A stretch of 64,000 nt of DNA from Brachybacterium tyrofermentans. GTDB taxonomy: Bacteria > Actinomycetota > Actinomycetes > Actinomycetales > Dermabacteraceae. This document shows, one piece after another, positions 60,180-64,000 of this stretch. How positions within the stretch are numbered: the stretch's first letter is position 1; each line of letters opens with the position of its first letter. Below the pieces are notes generated by a model. That model was not told the DNA's origin. It saw only the letters and a list, made by a program, of their open reading frames with translations, and did not search any database. A program made the translations under genes and the position numbers. The stretch covers positions 1 through 64,000 of the forward strand of contig NZ_JABUXW010000008.1 in NCBI RefSeq assembly GCF_014897585.1, written 5' to 3'.

Positions 60180-60878
60180 TCATACGGCCCGGACGGAGGT
60201 GCGGTGCGCCACGAGTTCGGACATCGCCTCCGCCGCGGTGTCGACCACATCGGCGACGGCGATGCGTCGGCCGGCCTCCTGGCTGAGGCTCGTCACCCCG
60301 GCATCGTCGATCCCGCAGGGGATCACGTTCTGCGCCCAGGTGAGATCGTTGGCGCAGTTCAGGGCGAAGCCGTGCATCGTGGCGCGCTTGGAGACGCGCA
60401 TCCCGATCGCGCACACCTTGCGTGCCTCCTCACCCTCCGGCGCGACCCAGACCCCGCTGCGGCCCTCGATGGGGACGGTCGCAACGCCGAGCTGGGAGCA
60501 CACCTCGATGAGGGTCCGCTCGAGATCCCGCACGAAGCCGACGACGTCGATCGGGATGGGCAGCTTCACGATCGGGTAGCCGACGAGCTGCTGGGGGCCG
60601 TGCCAGGTGATCTTGCCCCCGCGGTCGATGTCCACCACCTCGGCGCCGTCGCGGGGCCGTTCGTTCTCCGCGGTGAGCTTGCCGGCGGTGTACACGGGGA
60701 GGTGCTCGAGCAGCAGCAGGGAGTCCGGACGGGTGCCCGACACGACCTCCGCGTGGATCCTGCGCTGGAGCTCCCAGGCCGCGCGATAGTCGACCGGTCC
60801 TGCGGGCAGGTCGAACTCCTCGTGGCGGTCGCCACCAGGGAGGGATTCGCTGAAACCGAGTCGGATCACGTCGAGCAC
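60180..60878 (-). CDS. lipB: Octanoyltransferase LipB
   Basis: A 232-residue protein (usual length about 215-240). It has the family motifs: [39 protein letters not shown], the catalytic Lys in [10 protein letters not shown] and the catalytic Cys in NVIPCGIDD. It moves octanoyl groups from acyl carrier protein to the lipoyl domains of E2 proteins such as the one at 62556-64000. It is the first gene of the lipB-lipA block. Confidence 0.96.
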   Translation of the reverse strand: MLDVIRLGFSESLPGGDRHEEFDLPAGPVDYRAAWELQRRIHAEVVSGTRPDSLLLLEHLPVYTAGKLTAENERPRDGAEVVDIDRGGKITWHGPQQLVGYPIVKLPIPIDVVGFVRDLERTLIEVCSQLGVATVPIEGRSGVWVAPEGEEARKVCAIGMRVSKRATMHGFALNCANDLTWAQNVIPCGIDDAGVTSLSQEAGRRIAVADVVDTAAEAMSELVAHRTSVRAV

Positions 60879-60941
60879 CTGCTCAGGTTACTCCGGCTCC
60901 CACCAGTGCGTTGTGGATGACCACGGGGGCGGGGCCGAGCG

Positions 60942-62396
60942 ATGGGGTTCACTGCGGCCATGGACGACTTCGACGACGCCCGGTTCGCGCGAGGGCCCGC
61001 ACCCCTGGACGTCGCGCCGGCGCCTTCGCGGCACGGGACGAGCGGTGGGGAAGAGGTCGCGATGCCCGCTCCGGACTGGCTGCGTGACGAGGAGGACGTG
61101 GTCGAGACGGTGCTGGCGCCGCACGGCGGCGGTACGCGGGCGCCGGCGAGGGTGCAGGTGCAGGGACTCACCGTCGTCGGCCGGGTGCGGGTGCGGGCGG
61201 AGATGCAGCTGCTGGGATCGCTCGAGATCGCGGGGGTCCTCGCCGTCCCCGGCATCCTCTCGATCGAGGACGACGGCTATGTCCGGGAGGCGGCACCGCC
61301 CCTGGATCGTCGCAGCGGGCGCCGCGCGGCGGAGGTCGGCACCCCTGCCACGGCGGAGCGCGCGGGGACCCGCCGTGCCCGCGACCAGCTCGATGCTCTG
61401 GTGGACGCCCTGCACGAGCGGGGCTGGGTGCTCGGGGCGGCGACCGGGCACGGCGTGGGCCTGCGCGCGGACGGCACCGTGGTGGTGCTCGACCTGCGGG
61501 GCCTGATGCCGCATGACGATCTGGCGGCCTGCCGGGCGGATCGACGGTGGGTGGACTCCGTGCTCACGGACTCGGAACGGACGCTTCGCCGACGGATCCA
61601 GGACCCGCATCACGGCGGTATCGGCGGGACCAGCGGGACCAGCGGGGACGTCATCACGGACGTCCCCGTGCAGCCGGAGGACCCGGCCGGAGCGGGTGTG
61701 CGCGGCCTGCCCGGAGCGATCCCTGCGCACGGGGAGGTGGAGCGTTCGGAACCGGCCACGGTGAGACCGGTTCCCCGCGGCGAGCATGCCGCGCCGGTCC
61801 TGCCGCGGATCCGGACCCGGATCCGGGAGCTGATGACCAACCGCCGGTCGCGTCGCACGACCCTGGCGACGGCCGCCGCGGTGCTGCTCGCGGGGACCGT
61901 GCTCGGAACCGGGACCTGGCTCGTCATGCCGTCCACGGGCCAGCAGCCGTCCGAGACGCCGTCCGAGCCGGTCTCGGAGTCCGCGGCAGCAGACCTCCCC
62001 GCCCCGCCGATCGATGATCCCTGGGCGCTGGCCGCAGAGCTCGCCGGAGCGCGCCACGCCTATGTCACGGGGCTGACCCCGCAACCGGTGGCGGCGCCGG
62101 GGAGCGATGCCCTGGCGGCCGACATCGCGGTGCGGGCGGCGTACGACGGATACACCGTCGAGGGAGGCGGACCGGTCATCCACGAGGCGGAGGTCCTGCA
62201 GGGGCCGACGGAGGACGGCATGGCGCTGCTGCGGATCCTGACGTCCTCCGAGGCGGCGGATCTGGTCGCCGCCGACGGCACCCGGCACCCTGTCCCGGCG
62301 ACCGGGCAGGAGAGCATCGACCTCGAGATCCACTGGGACGGGACCGGATGGCGGGTGCTGAGCTCGGCGCCGGCCTCTGCACCGGCGGCGGGGTGA
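60942..62396 (+). CDS. Actinobacterial membrane protein with possible relic kinase-like segment
   Basis: A 484-residue protein; an ATG at 60960 is an alternative start. Residues 1-135 are acidic and Val-rich beta. Residues about 145-215 (LDALVDALHERGWVLGAATG, HGVGLRADGTVVVLDLRGL) faintly recall the catalytic-loop region of a protein kinase, but without the HRD Asp. After a disordered Pro/Gly linker comes one membrane helix at about residues 305-327 (TLATAAAVLLAGTVLGTG) and a secreted C-terminal domain ending DLEIHWDGTGWRVL. No function can be assigned. It stands alone, divergent from lipB. Confidence 0.75.
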   Translation: MGFTAAMDDFDDARFARGPAPLDVAPAPSRHGTSGGEEVAMPAPDWLRDEEDVVETVLAPHGGGTRAPARVQVQGLTVVGRVRVRAEMQLLGSLEIAGVLAVPGILSIEDDGYVREAAPPLDRRSGRRAAEVGTPATAERAGTRRARDQLDALVDALHERGWVLGAATGHGVGLRADGTVVVLDLRGLMPHDDLAACRADRRWVDSVLTDSERTLRRRIQDPHHGGIGGTSGTSGDVITDVPVQPEDPAGAGVRGLPGAIPAHGEVERSEPATVRPVPRGEHAAPVLPRIRTRIRELMTNRRSRRTTLATAAAVLLAGTVLGTGTWLVMPSTGQQPSETPSEPVSESAAADLPAPPIDDPWALAAELAGARHAYVTGLTPQPVAAPGSDALAADIAVRAAYDGYTVEGGGPVIHEAEVLQGPTEDGMALLRILTSSEAADLVAADGTRHPVPATGQESIDLEIHWDGTGWRVLSSAPASAPAAG

Positions 62397-62465
62397 CTCC
62401 GGTCGGGAGCCGGGGTCGGCGGTGGGAGGGGACCGCTGGAGCGATGAGCGCACCGGCGACCGCAC

Positions 62466-62502
62466 GAGGGCCCGGCACCGAGCTGATCGGTGCCGGGCCC
62501 TC
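62466..62502. terminator. Terminator between the membrane protein and E2 genes
   Basis: GAGGGCCCGGCACCG pairs with CGGTGCCGGGCCCTC, a perfect 15-bp stem with a 7-base loop, between the convergent stops at 62396 and 62556. Confidence 0.88.
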
Positions 62503-62555
62503 GAGACAGGGTTCCTGCGGGGAGCGGCTGTCCCGTGGGGCAGCCGCTCAGGGCA

Positions 62556-64000
62556 TCACAGGCCGAGCTCGGCCTCGAACGCCCCGTCCTCGAGACGCTT
62601 CTTCATGAAGGTGAGGAAGCGTGCCGCGTCGCCGCCGTCGACCAGACGGTGGTCGTAGGACAGGAACAGGTACATCATCGAGCGGATGGCGATGGAGTCA
62701 TCGCCCTCGGCGTTCGGCACGACCGCCGGACGCTTGGTGATGGTGCCGCAGCCCAGGATGGCGACCTGCGGGCTCGGCACGATCGGCGTATCCCAGAGGG
62801 CGCCGCCGGAGCCGGTGTTGGTGATCGTGAAGGTCGCACCCTGCAGATCGTCCGGCGTGAGCTTGTTGCCCTTGGCCCGGGAGCCGAGGTCGCCGATCTG
62901 ACGGGCCAGGCCCGCCAGGTTCAGGTCGCCGGCATTCTTGATGACCGGGACCACGAGGCCGCGCTCGGTGTCCGCCGCCATGCCGATGTTCTCGGAGGCC
63001 GCGTACTTGATGGTCTCCTCGTCGATCGAGGCGTTGACCTTCGGGTAGGTCTTCAGGCCCTCGACGGCCGCCTGCATGATGAAGGGCAGGAAGGTGAGCT
63101 TGGCACCCTCGCGCTGGGCGAAGGGCTCCTTCGCCGAGGCACGCAGCTTCGCGATCCGGGTCATATCGACCTCGACCGCCGTGGTGAGCTGAGCCTGCCC
63201 GTGCAGCGACTCCATCATCCGCTTGGCCGTGACCTTGCGGATACGGCTCATCTTCTCCTCGGTGCCGCGCAGCGGGGAGACCTCGACCTTGGCAGGTGCC
63301 GAGGTGGCGGCAGGGGCGCCGGCAGCGGCAGGAGCAGGGGCCGACGCAGCGGCCTTCTGCTCATCGATCGTCTTCTGCACGTCCTGCTTGCGGATGCGGC
63401 CGCCCAGGCCCGTGCCCGCGACGGAGGACAGATCGACACCGGCATCGGCGGCCATTTTCCGCACCAGCGGGGTCACATAGCCGGACGCCTCGGCGCCGGT
63501 GACGGAATCCGCGGCCTTCGGAGCCGGGGCAGCGGCGGGAGCCGACGGCTCCTGGGCCTTCTGCTCCGGTGCCTTCGGAGCCTCGGTCTTCTGCGGCTCA
63601 GCCGGCTTCTCCTCAGCCTTCGGCTCCTCAGCCTTCGGCTTCTCGGCCTCGGGGGCGGGAGCTGCGGGCTTCTCCGCCGGAGCGGATGCCCCGGAGGAAT
63701 CGCCGACGACAGCCAGCACGGAACCGACCTCAGCGTCCTCGTCCTCCTGGACGCGGATCTCGAGCACGGTGCCCGCGACGGGCGAGGGGATCTCGGTGTC
63801 GACCTTGTCGGTCGAGACCTCGAGCAGGGGCTCGTCGACCTCGACGGCGTCGCCGACGGCCTTGAGCCAGCGGGTGACGGTGCCCTCGGTGACGGACTCG
63901 CCCAGAGCCGGCATCGTGACGTCCTGCCCGGAGGCCGCGCCCCCGGCGGTCCCGGACTCGGCGCCGGCGTCGGCGGGCTTCTCGTCCTCGCCGGCGGGTG
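62556..64000 (-). CDS. sucB: Lipoyl-dependent acyltransferase E2 (sucB-like), 5' end outside window
   Basis: The frame is open from 62556 to the right edge, so the start lies beyond the window. At the edge an Ala/Pro/Glu linker leads into a lipoyl domain ([18 protein letters not shown]; lipoyl Lys in [14 protein letters not shown]). This is followed by a long Ala/Pro/Lys/Glu linker, a peripheral-subunit-binding domain ([20 protein letters not shown]), a second linker, and the acyltransferase core with the catalytic [15 protein letters not shown]. The linker at the edge suggests another lipoyl domain further upstream. It could serve 2-oxoglutarate, pyruvate or branched-chain dehydrogenase. Confidence 0.95.
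   Translation of the reverse strand, partial: PAGEDEKPADAGAESGTAGGAASGQDVTMPALGESVTEGTVTRWLKAVGDAVEVDEPLLEVSTDKVDTEIPSPVAGTVLEIRVQEDEDAEVGSVLAVVGDSSGASAPAEKPAAPAPEAEKPKAEEPKAEEKPAEPQKTEAPKAPEQKAQEPSAPAAAPAPKAADSVTGAEASGYVTPLVRKMAADAGVDLSSVAGTGLGGRIRKQDVQKTIDEQKAAASAPAPAAAGAPAATSAPAKVEVSPLRGTEEKMSRIRKVTAKRMMESLHGQAQLTTAVEVDMTRIAKLRASAKEPFAQREGAKLTFLPFIMQAAVEGLKTYPKVNASIDEETIKYAASENIGMAADTERGLVVPVIKNAGDLNLAGLARQIGDLGSRAKGNKLTPDDLQGATFTITNTGSGGALWDTPIVPSPQVAILGCGTITKRPAVVPNAEGDDSIAIRSMMYLFLSYDHRLVDGGDAARFLTFMKKRLEDGAFEAELGL

Overview
The window is high-GC actinobacterial DNA. Gene content (two glutamine synthetases plus glnE, a polyphosphate glucokinase, SufU-type Fe-S assembly, lipA/lipB next to a DUF4191 membrane protein, a type A RNase P RNA) points to a Micrococcales member, most like Brachybacterium or another Dermabacteraceae; the genus is inferred from memory of gene order, not computed.

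Positions 1 to about 36,036 are one end of a siphophage-type prophage, almost entirely on the minus strand and running off the left edge. Read in transcription order from right to left: a tyrosine integrase (34646-35914) beside the attachment site, a 3' half of a tRNA-Val(TAC) at 36037-36080; an immunity region with a plus-strand repressor, a minus-strand Cro-like gene and an inverted pair of operators (33555-34143); an antirepressor; a train of tiny overlapping early genes including an excisionase-like protein (30651-32073); a recombination module (PD-(D/E)XK nuclease, HNH, RecT, SSB; 28059-30654); small accessory genes (23290-27882); a replication module (resolvase-like nuclease, replication initiator, helicase-loader-like protein; 21518-23293); two HNH nucleases, terminase, portal, MuF-like, scaffold, decoration and capsid proteins (12075-20164); head-tail connectors, tail tube, G/GT tail chaperones with a visible -1 slippery site, tape measure and minor tail proteins (1-11724). 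Lysis genes are not in the window and would lie to the left. Two plus-strand genes stand against this direction: a small membrane protein beside the tape measure gene (8071-8385) and another small membrane protein preceded by a perfect LexA/SOS box (34292-34591).

Positions 36,081-64,000 are host chromosome: sufS-sufU-NIF3 and convergent yaaA; RNase P RNA; ppgK; map divergent from a small SPOR-type protein; panB; a lipoprotein; glnA2-glnE; a host-borne relative of the phage PD-(D/E)XK nuclease; a NarL-type two-component pair; a TetR-ABC ATPase-permease efflux operon; glnA1; an RDD protein; DUF4191, lipA, lipB; a membrane protein with a possible relic kinase segment; and the 3' part of a lipoyl-dependent acyltransferase (sucB-like) running off the right edge. 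GlnE adenylylates glutamine synthetase, so glnA2, glnE and glnA1 form a nitrogen-assimilation neighbourhood. LipB and LipA make the lipoyl cofactor that the E2 protein at the right edge carries.

The most notable structure is a cassette repeated about eight times between phage operons: an intrinsic-terminator hairpin followed by a T-rich stretch and ATGCC(C)AG. The same ATGCCAGA core forms the operators in the immunity region, which suggests a stoperator-like silencing network. Other points of note are a terminase large subunit split over two frames at a CCC-TGA junction and a stand-alone tRNA-like acceptor/T-arm element.
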